Assembly (NCBI GenBank): GCA_900548895.1
Contig: URLZ01000044.1
Coordinates: 1 to 18,684 of the forward strand
DNA length: 18,684 bases
DNA from: an uncultured Akkermansia sp.
GTDB lineage: Bacteria; Verrucomicrobiota; Verrucomicrobiia; Verrucomicrobiales; Akkermansiaceae
Direction of reading: 5' to 3'
Notes under the pieces: generated by a model
Databases searched by the model: none
The model's input: the letters and a program-made list of their open reading frames with translations, nothing else
Told to the model about the DNA's origin: nothing
Position numbers and translations under genes: made by a program
In this document: positions 1 through 8,100 of the stretch, piece by piece
Position numbering within the stretch: the stretch's first letter is position 1
How the letters are laid out: each line of letters starts with the position of its first letter

Positions 1-54
1 TCTTCTTCTCTCTGCTCCGTTGCAACGTCATTCCACACAATTAGCAGAAGAGCC
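1..54 (+). repeat. Left copy of a perfect 54-bp terminal inverted repeat
   Basis: These bases are the exact reverse complement of 18631-18684, and the match stops sharply at base 55 (A here, G in the other copy). One frame reading inward and one reading outward stay open through the repeat, so it could be part of a coding sequence. Since the interior is ordinary housekeeping DNA, the likeliest reading is that the contig ends inside two inverted copies of a dispersed repeat, such as an IS, with only an assembler overlap retained. Confidence 0.9.
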
Positions 55-57
55 AGT

Positions 58-204
58 ATGTACCAAGGACGACTATCACTGAACAAGGTGCCGAATGCCC
101 CCTACTGGATGGTCTCATTCATCGGGGCAGACGGAGGACAGAAGCGGCGCAGCACAAAAGCACCCCATCGAGGCGGCCTGTACCAAGGCGAGGAACTGGG
201 GTGA
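58..204 (+). pseudogene. Remnant of a tyrosine-integrase-like N-terminus
   Basis: A 48-codon frame opens with ATG four bases inside the terminal repeat and ends at a TGA. Its product contains the stretch PNAPYWMVSFIGADG followed by QKRRSTK. This resembles the N-terminal beta-strand region of many phage-type tyrosine recombinases, which typically read PNSPYW, then DG, then a basic run and STK. No core-binding or catalytic domain follows: the frame stops, and a run of nine G (226-234) lies just downstream before the convergent methyltransferase gene. I infer a decayed or truncated integrase. The match is by eye over a short stretch, so it could also be a chance ORF. Confidence 0.4.
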
Positions 205-256
205 AGCGCAAAGCGCGTGGGAAAAGGGGGGGGGCCTACCGAAGCTATGAAAAGCT

Positions 257-937
257 TTATTTTATGGCCAAGATTACTGAAAACTTTGAAAACCGATAAA
301 TGCACTCGACGCTCCTGAACCCACTGCCCTGCATCATCTGCATTTCATCGGAAACGGTGCATTCACGGTCAAGTTTTCGCCTCTCCTGAAGCAAATCCAA
401 ATCGTGCTTGGAGAGTCCGGCTTTCAAAATACCGCGTTCCCAGTATTCATTTACTTTAACATCCAACTCCTTTTCGCGACAGCAGAATTGATCGTAGTTG
501 ACAAGACACCCACCTTCCGGCAGACGTTTATACAGCTCTTTGAATAAACACTGCTTCTGATCGTCTTCCAAGTGATGGATTGACAAAGCGGAAATAATGG
601 CGTCATAGTTACCGGCAGGCAGACATTTCTCATAATCATGCTCAGCATAGCTGACATTATGCAATCCTCCAAAACGCCTTCGCGCTACAGAAAGCATTTC
701 AGGTGCGATATCCACCAGATGATAGGAGGCCTCGGGATAATGCCTGTACCAAAAGGAGGTTAGTAACCCCGTGCCGGCACCTAGATCCAGAATACTTGCA
801 GGAGGAGTGATGCAAGCGGCGATGCAAGCCGTCGAATCTTGATAAAAGGCATCATAGAGAGGTATGAACTTTTTCCTGTTTTCATCATACTCTCTGGCCA
901 CAAGATCAAACTGCCTGCGAATTTCCTGCCCGTTCAT
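257..937 (-). CDS. Class I SAM-dependent methyltransferase
   Basis: The 226-residue product has a Rossmann-type methyltransferase fold. Motif I (ILDLGAGTG) is at about residues 49-57. The acidic end of strand 2 is in VDIAPEMLSVARRRF (75-89), and a motif IV-like region, YDAIISALSIHHL, is at 111-123. This is the general UbiE/Methyltransf_25 layout; the substrate cannot be told from sequence. The ATG has no Shine-Dalgarno sequence. The gene is visibly more AT-rich than the neighbouring gmk-pheA cluster, and it lies between an integrase-like remnant and gmk, 42 bp away from gmk. That suggests horizontal acquisition (inference). Family assignment is firm; biological role is unknown. Confidence 0.85.
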   Translation of the reverse strand: MNGQEIRRQFDLVAREYDENRKKFIPLYDAFYQDSTACIAACITPPASILDLGAGTGLLTSFWYRHYPEASYHLVDIAPEMLSVARRRFGGLHNVSYAEHDYEKCLPAGNYDAIISALSIHHLEDDQKQCLFKELYKRLPEGGCLVNYDQFCCREKELDVKVNEYWERGILKAGLSKHDLDLLQERRKLDRECTVSDEMQMMQGSGFRSVECIYRFSKFSVILAIK

Positions 938-979
938 GTTGACTGATTCTCTACGGAGATTCGAAGCCGCAGCAGAGGC

Positions 980-1564
980 TCAGTCTTGAAGGGCCGTGCG
1001 CATGCCGAGGGCGGTGAGCAGGGCGGTGAAGCGGGCGTAGTCCTGCTCGCGATCTCCGGAGGTGAGGAGGTATTGATATTCGCCGCTTCGGGCGTCTTCC
1101 ATGGCGGCGTTGTGGAGGCGCAGGCGGATGACGTCTTCGGCGTCGGTGCCGCGGCCGCGCAGGCGTGCTTCGAGCTCGGGGGCGGGGACGTGGATGTAGA
1201 CGTCGGCGTAGGCGCGGCGGATGACGGGGTCGGTGCAGCCGCGGATGGAGGCGGCTCCCTGCACGTCGATGTCCATGACGACGTTGTGGCCTTGCAGCAG
1301 GAGTTCGACGATGTCGGCTTTGAGGGTGCCGTAGCTGTTGCCGTGGACGGTGGCGTGCTCGAGGAAGTCGCCGGCGGCGACGCGGGCGTCGAAGTCGTCG
1401 CGGCTCAGGAAGTGGTAGTCGATGTCGTTGCGCTCGCCGGGGCGCGGAGCACGGGTGGTGCAGGAGATGGAGTAGCGGGTGAGGCCGGCGGCTTCTGCGC
1501 GACGGCAGAGGGTTGTTTTGCCGGAGCCGGAGGGGCCGGAGACGATGAGCAGGGTGCCGATCAT
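980..1564 (-). CDS. gmk: Guanylate kinase
   Basis: Guanylate kinase phosphorylates GMP to GDP with ATP in the cytoplasm. The 194-residue product has the P-loop GPSGSGKT at residues 10-17. The GMP-binding segment CTTRAPRPGE is at 35-44 and is followed by DYHF. A DIDVQGA motif is at 98-104 and the RLRGRGTD lid region at 135-142. The frame is open 40 codons further upstream to an ATG at 1684, but that extension is Pro/Arg/Ala-rich low-complexity sequence. I therefore start at the ATG before IGTLLIVSGPSG, as is normal for the family. No Shine-Dalgarno is visible. The gene lies about 190 bp downstream of yicC, a frequent gmk partner. Confidence 0.93.
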   Translation of the reverse strand: MIGTLLIVSGPSGSGKTTLCRRAEAAGLTRYSISCTTRAPRPGERNDIDYHFLSRDDFDARVAAGDFLEHATVHGNSYGTLKADIVELLLQGHNVVMDIDVQGAASIRGCTDPVIRRAYADVYIHVPAPELEARLRGRGTDAEDVIRLRLHNAAMEDARSGEYQYLLTSGDREQDYARFTALLTALGMRTALQD

Positions 1565-1750
1565 GGTGGCGGGTGTACGGTGTTTTCGGTGGGTGGGGGA
1601 AGCTTTGTCGGGGCGAGAGGCCGGAGCGGTTCGGCGCGGGCGCGGGCGGAGTGTCGCGGCGAGCGGCGCGGGCGAAGGGGCCATGCAGGGGCGCCTACCG
1701 GGGTGCAGGCGGAGGCCGCCGGGCCGCGGGGGTGTTTCTCTCGGTGTTCT

Positions 1751-2626
1751 TTATTCGACGTTTTGAACTTGTTCGCGGATTTTTTCGAGCTCGGTTTTGG
1801 CGGAAACTACCGTCTGGGCGAGTTCGGCGTCGTTGGCTTTGGAGCCGGTGGTGTTGAGTTCGCGGAAGATTTCCTGACAGAGGAAGTCGAGGGTGCGGCC
1901 GACGGGTTCGCTCTTGGCGCAGATTTCGCAGAACTGGTCGAGGTGGGAGCTCAGGCGCGTCATCTCTTCGCTCACGTCGCAGCGGTCGGCGTAGAGGGCG
2001 ATTTCGCGGATGAGGCGTTCGTCGTCGAGGGGGAGGGGCAGGCCGCTTTCCTCGAGGCGCTTCATGAGGGTGTCGCGGTGGCGCAGGGCGACGCCGGAGG
2101 CGCGGGCGGCGAGCTGTTCGCGGTAGCGGCGGAGGGTTTCGACGCGGGCGAGGAGATCGCGGCGCAGGTTTTCGCCTTCGCGGGCCCGCAGGCTGAGGAA
2201 GTCCGCCAGGGCGCGGCGGATGGCGGGCTCGGCGGCGCTCCAGGCGTCTTCGGGACTGATGTCGGCTTCCGTTTCTTCGGCGATGATGCCGAGGCGCAGG
2301 AGGGCGTCGAGGGTGGCTTCAAGGGGGTGGCCGAGTTCGTCGCTGACTTCGTGGAGGCGCTGCTTGAGGGATTCGAGCTTGGCGCGGTGCACGGAGAGGG
2401 CTCCGCCGCCGCTGCCGCTGCTTTGCAGGCTGATGCTGATGTTGATGCGTCCGCGCGAGACGGCGGCGGCGATGAGGTCGCGCACGCGGGTTTCGAGCTC
2501 GGCCCAGTTGCGGGGCAGTGAGACGGCGATTTCCGTCTGTTTGCGGTTGACCCCGCTGATTTCAACGCGCAGGGTGGAGGCGGCGAGGGGAGCCGTTGCG
2601 GCTCCGAATCCGGTCATGCTGTTCAT
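1751..2626 (-). CDS. yicC: YicC-family endoribonuclease
   Basis: The 291-residue protein begins MNSMTGFG, the hallmark of the YicC N-terminal domain. It ends with the DUF1732 signature: EIFRELNTTGSKAND, then KTELEKIREQVQNVE at the C-terminus. E. coli YicC is reported as an endoribonuclease that affects small-RNA stability, and the family is often encoded beside gmk, as here. The ATG overlaps the holB stop codon as ATGA (2623-2626), so translation is probably coupled to holB. The same frame is open far upstream inside holB, but nothing there looks like YicC, so the longer start is rejected. Confidence 0.93.
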   Translation of the reverse strand: MNSMTGFGAATAPLAASTLRVEISGVNRKQTEIAVSLPRNWAELETRVRDLIAAAVSRGRINISISLQSSGSGGGALSVHRAKLESLKQRLHEVSDELGHPLEATLDALLRLGIIAEETEADISPEDAWSAAEPAIRRALADFLSLRAREGENLRRDLLARVETLRRYREQLAARASGVALRHRDTLMKRLEESGLPLPLDDERLIREIALYADRCDVSEEMTRLSSHLDQFCEICAKSEPVGRTLDFLCQEIFRELNTTGSKANDAELAQTVVSAKTELEKIREQVQNVE

Positions 2627-3600
2627 ATGGGTGATTTTCCGATGATGTCGAGCAGGCGCGAGTCGAGCGCGAGCGCTTCGTTGGTGTTGAGGTTGAGGTC
2701 GCCGCGCAGGGCGTCGACGGCGCGCATGCGGCGCAGGAGGTCCGCGACGGGCAGGCGCTCGGCCAGGGCCGGGATTTCGGGGGCGAGGGGGGCGACGTCC
2801 GGCGCGTGCGAGGCGACGAGCACGGCTTGCCCGAGGCAGAGGGCGAGCAGTTCGAGCATTTGGCTGCGCTCGCCGAGGTATTCGGTTTCGATGAGGGCGG
2901 CGGTGGCGTCTTTTTGCCGGGCTTCCCAGTCGCGCACGTCGGTGCCTTCGGCGATGCTGCGGGCTTCGGCTTTGAGGGCGGCGGTGAGGCGCTTGCTGAT
3001 GAGCTCGCGCCGCTCGGCGAGCAGGGCCTGGAGGTCGGCGCGCAGGGCGAGGGCGGCGACGTCGGAGCCGATGAGGGGGAGGGCTTCGCGGATGGCCGGC
3101 AGGAAGAGTTGCTGGGCTTCGCTGAGCCGGATGCCGCTGCCGGTTTCGCGCAGGTCGATGCGCACGCAGCGCGAGAGGATGGTGCGCAGCAGGTGGTTGG
3201 GCAGCGCGGTGATGAGGATGATGAGGGTTTGCGGCGGGGGCTCTTCGAGGGTTTTGAGGAAGGCGTTGGCGGCTTCTTCGCCCATGCGGTCGGCCTCGAC
3301 GATGATGATGAGCTTGGTTTCGCCTTCCTGAGCGCGCAGGGCGAGGAAGGGCTCGACGGAGCGCACTTCTTCGATGAGGATGCGCCGACTTTTCGAGCCG
3401 GGGCGCAGCACGCGGCACATGGGGTGCAGGAGGGTTTCGAGGCTCTCGGCCTGCGCGCCGTTGAGGGTGGCGGCGAGGTCGAGCGCGAGCTCATGGGTGC
3501 CGGCCTCGGGGGAGCCGGTGAAGAGCAGTGCGTGCGGCAGGCGGTCGGTTTCGATGGCGTGGTGCAGCAGGTGCCGGGCTTGTTCGCAGGTGAAGGCCAT
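2623..3600 (-). CDS. holB: DNA polymerase III delta' subunit (clamp loader)
   Basis: The 325-residue AAA+ protein fits the delta' stator subunit of the sliding-clamp loader. Key segments are LPHALLFTGSPEAGTHELA (21-39), ANAFLKTLEEPPPQTLIIL (111-129) and the SRC motif at 143-145. The Walker A position reads GSPEAGTH, without the lysine needed for ATP binding. That suits delta', whose E. coli form does not bind ATP. The region that usually carries a four-cysteine zinc module is contracted to about residues 46-72 with one cysteine (C62). The C-terminal third is divergent. The ATG at 3600 has no Shine-Dalgarno. DnaX cannot be strictly excluded, but size and Walker loss favour delta'. Confidence 0.88.
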   Translation of the reverse strand: MAFTCEQARHLLHHAIETDRLPHALLFTGSPEAGTHELALDLAATLNGAQAESLETLLHPMCRVLRPGSKSRRILIEEVRSVEPFLALRAQEGETKLIIIVEADRMGEEAANAFLKTLEEPPPQTLIILITALPNHLLRTILSRCVRIDLRETGSGIRLSEAQQLFLPAIREALPLIGSDVAALALRADLQALLAERRELISKRLTAALKAEARSIAEGTDVRDWEARQKDATAALIETEYLGERSQMLELLALCLGQAVLVASHAPDVAPLAPEIPALAERLPVADLLRRMRAVDALRGDLNLNTNEALALDSRLLDIIGKSPI

Positions 3601-3721
3601 GGGCTCTCAGGGTGATGCGGGGATGGCTCGCGTGGGTTGTGTGCGGTGTGGTGGGAGGGGGGGAGGAACGGAATCGGGGTGGCGGGAGGCCGTGGCGGGG
3701 GGAGTCTGAGGCGAGGCGGGT

Positions 3722-3761
3722 GAATCGGGAGTCCCGAATCCGCGGCGGCCCGACTCCGCGG
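3722..3761. repeat. Imperfect palindrome and 16-bp-period direct repeat after pheA
   Basis: Bases 3722-3740 form a near-palindrome centred on CGGGAGTCCCG. Bases 3733-3745 and 3749-3761 are 13-bp direct copies differing at one base (CCCGAATCCGCGG and CCCGACTCCGCGG). The block lies between the pheA stop and the holB start, where either a terminator or an operator could be. No T-run follows on the minus strand, so a simple intrinsic terminator is not shown. Confidence 0.4.
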
Positions 3762-3766
3762 GCGGC

Positions 3767-4834
3767 TCAGTCTTCGGGGTAGGAGCCGAGGACTTTGCAG
3801 ACGGGGCAGATGGCGCTCAGCTCTTCGAGGCAGCTGCGCAGGGGCTCGGCCAGCCGGTGCCCTTCGACGTCGACGTAGAAGAGGTATTCCCAGGGGGTGT
3901 CGCGCGTCGGTCGCGAGTCGATGCAGAGCAGGTTGATGCGGTGGTCGCTGAAGTGCTGCAAGACCTTGACGAGGGTGCCGGGGGTGTGGGGGACCTTGAA
4001 GCAGATGGTGCTGCGGTCGTGCCCGGAGGGCTGGGTCTGCTGCATGCCGATGACGGCAAAGCGGGTGGTGTTGTTGGCTTTGTCCTGCACGTTGGCTTCC
4101 ATGACGCGCAGGCCGTGCAGGCGGCCGGAGAGTTCGCTGCCGAGGGCGGCGGCGCCCTGCTCGGCTTCCTCGGCGGCGCGCAGGGCGGCGGCGGAGGTGG
4201 AGCTCATGGCGATTTGCTCGACGCCGGGGAAGTTCTCCCGCAGCCAGAGGCGGCACTGCCCGAGCACTTGGGGGTGGGAGTAAATTTTGCGGATGTGCTC
4301 CCGATCTCCGTTGCAGAGGAGGCAGTTGCGGATCTCCTGCCGCATTTGGGCGCAGATGCGCAGCGGGCTTTCGCTGAAGAGGTCCATGGCCTGAGAGACG
4401 GAGCCGTCCGAGCTGTTTTCAATCGGCACGACGCCGTATTGGGCCTGCTGTTTTTCGACGGCGCGGAAGACGTCGCGGAAGCTGGGGCAGGCGATGAGCT
4501 CGATGCTGTCGCCGAAGCGGGCGCGGGCGGCTTGGTGGCTCCAAGTGCCCTCGGGGCCGAGGTAGGCGACGCGGAAGCCGCCTTCGAGTTTGAAGGCGCA
4601 GCTGACGATCTGGCGATAGATGCTCTCGAGGCTCTCGTCGGGCAGGACGTTGCGGTTAAGCCTGCGAAGTTTTTCAAAGAGGGCGCTTTCGCGCTCGGGG
4701 ACGAAGAGGGGGGATCCGGACTCTTTCTTGATCTGCCCGACCTGCTGCACGCAGGCGGCGCGACGGTGCAGCAGGTCTACGATTCCGGCGTCAATGCGGT
4801 CGATTTCCTCGCGGAGTTGGTCCAGATTCATCAT
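3767..4834 (-). CDS. pheA: Bifunctional chorismate mutase/prephenate dehydratase (P-protein)
   Basis: The product catalyses chorismate to prephenate to phenylpyruvate, the committed steps of phenylalanine synthesis. Residues 4-85 are an AroQ-type chorismate mutase helix bundle (LREEIDRIDAGIVDLLHRRA). Residues 88-265 are prephenate dehydratase, beginning VAYLGPEGTWSHQAA and including the catalytic TRF motif at 257-259. Residues 276-350 are an ACT domain with GTLV (286-289) and DSRP (306-309), a conservative variant of the Phe-binding ESRP motif, so Phe feedback inhibition is likely. I prefer the ATG at 4834 (or the adjacent ATG at 4831). A GTG 18 bases upstream would fall inside the predicted -10 element. 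Confidence 0.93.
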   Translation of the reverse strand: MMNLDQLREEIDRIDAGIVDLLHRRAACVQQVGQIKKESGSPLFVPERESALFEKLRRLNRNVLPDESLESIYRQIVSCAFKLEGGFRVAYLGPEGTWSHQAARARFGDSIELIACPSFRDVFRAVEKQQAQYGVVPIENSSDGSVSQAMDLFSESPLRICAQMRQEIRNCLLCNGDREHIRKIYSHPQVLGQCRLWLRENFPGVEQIAMSSTSAAALRAAEEAEQGAAALGSELSGRLHGLRVMEANVQDKANNTTRFAVIGMQQTQPSGHDRSTICFKVPHTPGTLVKVLQHFSDHRINLLCIDSRPTRDTPWEYLFYVDVEGHRLAEPLRSCLEELSAICPVCKVLGSYPED

Positions 4835-4842
4835 GTGCCGGC

Positions 4843-4871
4843 AGTTTATCACAAACAGGCAAGGTTTTCAA
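4843..4871 (-). promoter_or_regulatory. Predicted sigma-70-type promoter of pheA
   Basis: On the minus strand, TTGAAA (4871-4866) is separated by 17 bp from TAAACT (4848-4843). A TG dinucleotide one base upstream gives an extended -10. The predicted transcription start is about 4836, two bases before the ATG at 4834, so the mRNA would be leaderless. A good GGAGG lies far upstream (about 4874-4878), too distant to act as a ribosome binding site. Confidence 0.5.
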
Positions 4872-4892
4872 CCTCCTTTTAGCGTCAGGCCC

Positions 4893-5084
4893 CGTGCCTC
4901 GGCCGCCGCTTGCGGGGGCATCCGCGCGGCGATTTTCCCCTGCCCGGCACGCACGCGTGCCCTTCACAAGCTCTCCCCTGCCCGCCTTTGTTTCCCTGCT
5001 CTCCCCTGCCCGCTCGCCGGCGGCGGGAACTCGGGAGGCAGCGGAGGAGCGTGTCTGCCGGACTGCGCCCGCGTGCCTCGGCCG
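4893..5084. repeat. Short direct repeats in the pheA-dnaE divergent region
   Basis: The 16-mer GCTCTCCCCTGCCCGC occurs at 4970-4985 and 4998-5013 (period 28), with a partial third copy, TCCCCTGCCCG, at 4936-4946. The 13-mer CGTGCCTCGGCCG occurs at 4893-4905 and 5072-5084, bracketing those copies. The 322-bp gap (4835-5156) otherwise holds only the two divergent promoters and no convincing gene. The repeats could be binding sites for a regulator of either gene, or simple sequence decay. Confidence 0.55.
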
Positions 5085-5116
5085 GTGGTCTTTGAAGGCG
5101 GTGGCACATTTCTCGC

Positions 5117-5145
5117 ATGACAGGGGGCGGCTCTTCATGTATAAT
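5117..5145 (+). promoter_or_regulatory. Strong predicted promoter of dnaE
   Basis: ATGACA (5117-5122, five of six matches to TTGACA) is followed by a 17-bp spacer and a perfect TATAAT (5140-5145). The expected transcription start is 5152-5154 and the dnaE ATG is at 5157, so the 5' leader would be only 3-5 bases with no room for a Shine-Dalgarno sequence. Confidence 0.75.
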
Positions 5146-5156
5146 GCCCCCGCACC

Positions 5157-8100
5157 ATGGCTTTCACACACCTTCACGTTCACACGGAGTACTCGCTGCT
5201 CGACGGCATGATTCACACCAAGGATCTGATCCGCAAGTGTGCCGAGATGGGGATGACGTCGGTGGCCGTGACGGATCACGGCAACGTGTTCGCGGCGATT
5301 GAGTTCATGGTGAATGTGAAGAAGCACAACAAGGGGGTGCAGGAGTGGAACCGCGAGCACCCGGATGAGCCCAAGCCGCTCTTCAAGCCGATTCTGGGCT
5401 GCGAGGTGTATCTGGCGCCGACGCCGCTGGATGTCAAGAAGCAGATTCCCGGGCGCCACAAGTACACGCACCTGATTCTGCTCTGCGAGTCGAATATCGG
5501 CTGGGCCAATCTCATCAAGATTGTGTCGCGCAGCCATCTGGAGGGTTTTTACTACAAACCGCGCGTGGATCTGGCGACGCTGCGCGAGTTCAGCAAGGGG
5601 CTTATCTGCCTGACGGGCTGCATCTCGGGCCCTCTTCAGGAGTGGATTCTTCAGGATCAGCCGGAGAAGGCGGAGGAGGTGCTGCTGGAGCTGCTCGATA
5701 TTTACGGACGCGACAATCTCTTCGTGGAGCTTCAGGATCACGAGCTGGAGGAGGAGCGCCGCTGCACGCCGGAGCTGGTGCGCCTGGCTCGCAAGCACGA
5801 TGTGCCGCTGGTGGTGACGAATGATGCTCACTTCCTCAACGAGGAGGATCACGATGCGCACGATATTCTCATCTGCGTCGGCACGGGCAACAAGCGCATG
5901 GATGCCCGCCGCATGCATTACCCCAAGTCGGTCTACCTGAAGAGCGAGGAGGAGATGCGCCGCCTCTTCCCCGAGTATCCCGATGCCTACGAGAATACCA
6001 ACCTGATTGCGGAGCGCTGCAACACGTCCATCAAGCTGGATTCGACGTCGACGGAGCGCTACCCGGAGTTCGCCACGCCGGACGGCTCGCCGCGCGAGGA
6101 GTATCTGCGCAAGATCTGTTTCAAGGGGCTGGAGGAGCGCTACGGCAAGGAGCGCGCCGAGCACGATGAGGAGCTGCGCAAGCGTCTGGACTACGAGCTT
6201 GACACGATCAACCACCTGCGCTTCCCGAGCTACTTCCTCATCACGGCGGACTTCATCAACTGGGCCAAGGATCACGACATTCCGGTGGGTCCGGGCCGCG
6301 GTTCGGCTGCCGGTTCGCTGGTGGCCTATTGCATGAAGATTACGAACATTGACCCCTACAAGTTCGGCCTGATCTTCGAGCGCTTCCTGAACCCGGAGCG
6401 TGTGAGCCCGCCGGATATTGATATCGACTTCTGCCAGAGCCGACGCCCCGAGGTGATTGACTATGTGCGCCACAAGTACGGCGAGCGCGCGGTCACGCAC
6501 ATCATCACCTACGGCACGATGGGCGCCAAGTCCGTGATCAAGGACGTGGCCCGCGTGCTCAATCTCGAGTTTGCGGAGAGTGACAAGCTGGCCAAGCTCA
6601 TTGAGAGCGGCCCGGGCGTGACGCTGAAAAAGAGCTATGAGTCCAGCGAGGATCTGCGCCAGATTCTCGCGCAGAATGAGACGTACCGCGAGGTTTGGGA
6701 CTACGCGCTGAAGTTGGAGGGCACCATCCGCAACGTGGGCATGCACGCGGCCGGCGTTGTGATCGGCGACAGGCCGCTGGATGAGTATGTGGCGCTGACG
6801 CGCGATGATCTCAGCAATCCGCAGGGCGAAGTGGTCGCGCAGTGCGATATGGGCGCCATCTACAATGCGGGTCTGCTCAAGATGGACTTCCTCGGGCTCA
6901 AGACGCTCACGGTGATGAAGGATGCCGAGCGCTATGTGCGCTGGCGCGTGCCGAACTTCCGCTACGATGAGGTGGACATTCAGGATGCCGAGACGCTGGC
7001 GCTGCTCAACCGCGGTGATACGATGGGCGTCTTCCAGCTCGAATCGGGCGGCATGGTGGAGACCTGCCGCCGGTACGGCATTGACAACATTGAAGACATC
7101 ATCGCGCTGCTCGCTCTGTATCGCCCGGGGGCCATGCAGTTCATGGACGACATGATTGCCGTGAAGAAGGGGCTCAAACAGGCGGAGTACGAGCACCCGC
7201 TGCTGGAGACGGTCTCGGGCCCGACCTACGGCGTGATGATTTATCAGGAGCAGGTGCAGGCGGCGGCCAAGCTGCTGGCCGGCTACACTCTCGGCGGCGC
7301 CGACCTGCTGCGCCGCGCCATGGGCCACAAGGACATGAAGGAGATGCAGGAGCAGCGCAACCGCTTCGTGAAGGGCTGCTGGGAGGTGAACCAGATTGAT
7401 GAGAAGACGGCCAACGCGATTTTCGACAAGATTCAGAAGTTCGCGGGCTACGGCTTCAACAAGTCTCACTCGGCTTGCTACGGCCACATCTCGTACTGGA
7501 CGGCGTATCTGAAGGCGCACTACCCGGTGGAGTTTCTCTGCGGCCTGATGTCCAACGAGTCCACCAATGAAAAGATCGGGGTGTTCATTCAGGAGGCCAA
7601 CCGCATGGGCATCGAGGTGCTCGGTCCCTGCGTGAATCACTCTGCCGTGAAGTTTCAGCCGGAGACGATGCCCAACGGACATCTGGCGGTGCGCTTCGGC
7701 CTCGCCTCGGTGAAGAGTATGAGTTCGGAAACGGTGCGCGTGATCGTCGAGGAGCGCGAGAAAAACGGGCCGTACAAGAGTCTGGAGGATTTCTGTTACC
7801 GCATCCCACCGCAGGCCGTGCGCCGCAACCAGCTGGAGGTGCTGGTGCAGTGCGGCGCCTTCGACTGGATGCACGTGTGCCGCGCGCAGCTCTTTGACTC
7901 GATCGAGCAGTGCATCAACGGGGCCTCGAGCGTGCACAAGGATCATGAGTCCGGCCAGATGAGCCTCTTCGATATGACGGAGACGGTTTCGGCGGCCGAG
8001 GAGAAGGTCTCGCTGCAGGAGTGGCCGAAGGAGAAGCGCCTCGATGAGGAAAAATTCCTGACGGGGGCCTACTTCACGGGCAACCCGCTCGACAGCATGC

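Noticed and set aside
1565..1684. 40-codon N-terminal extension of guanylate kinase
   Set aside because: It is low-complexity Pro/Arg/Ala sequence without family similarity; the normal Gmk start is the ATG at 1564.
4873..4881. Shine-Dalgarno-like AAGGAGGT upstream of pheA
   Set aside because: It lies about 40 bp before the ATG and 19 bp before the alternative GTG, too far to function, and no other in-frame start is suitably placed.
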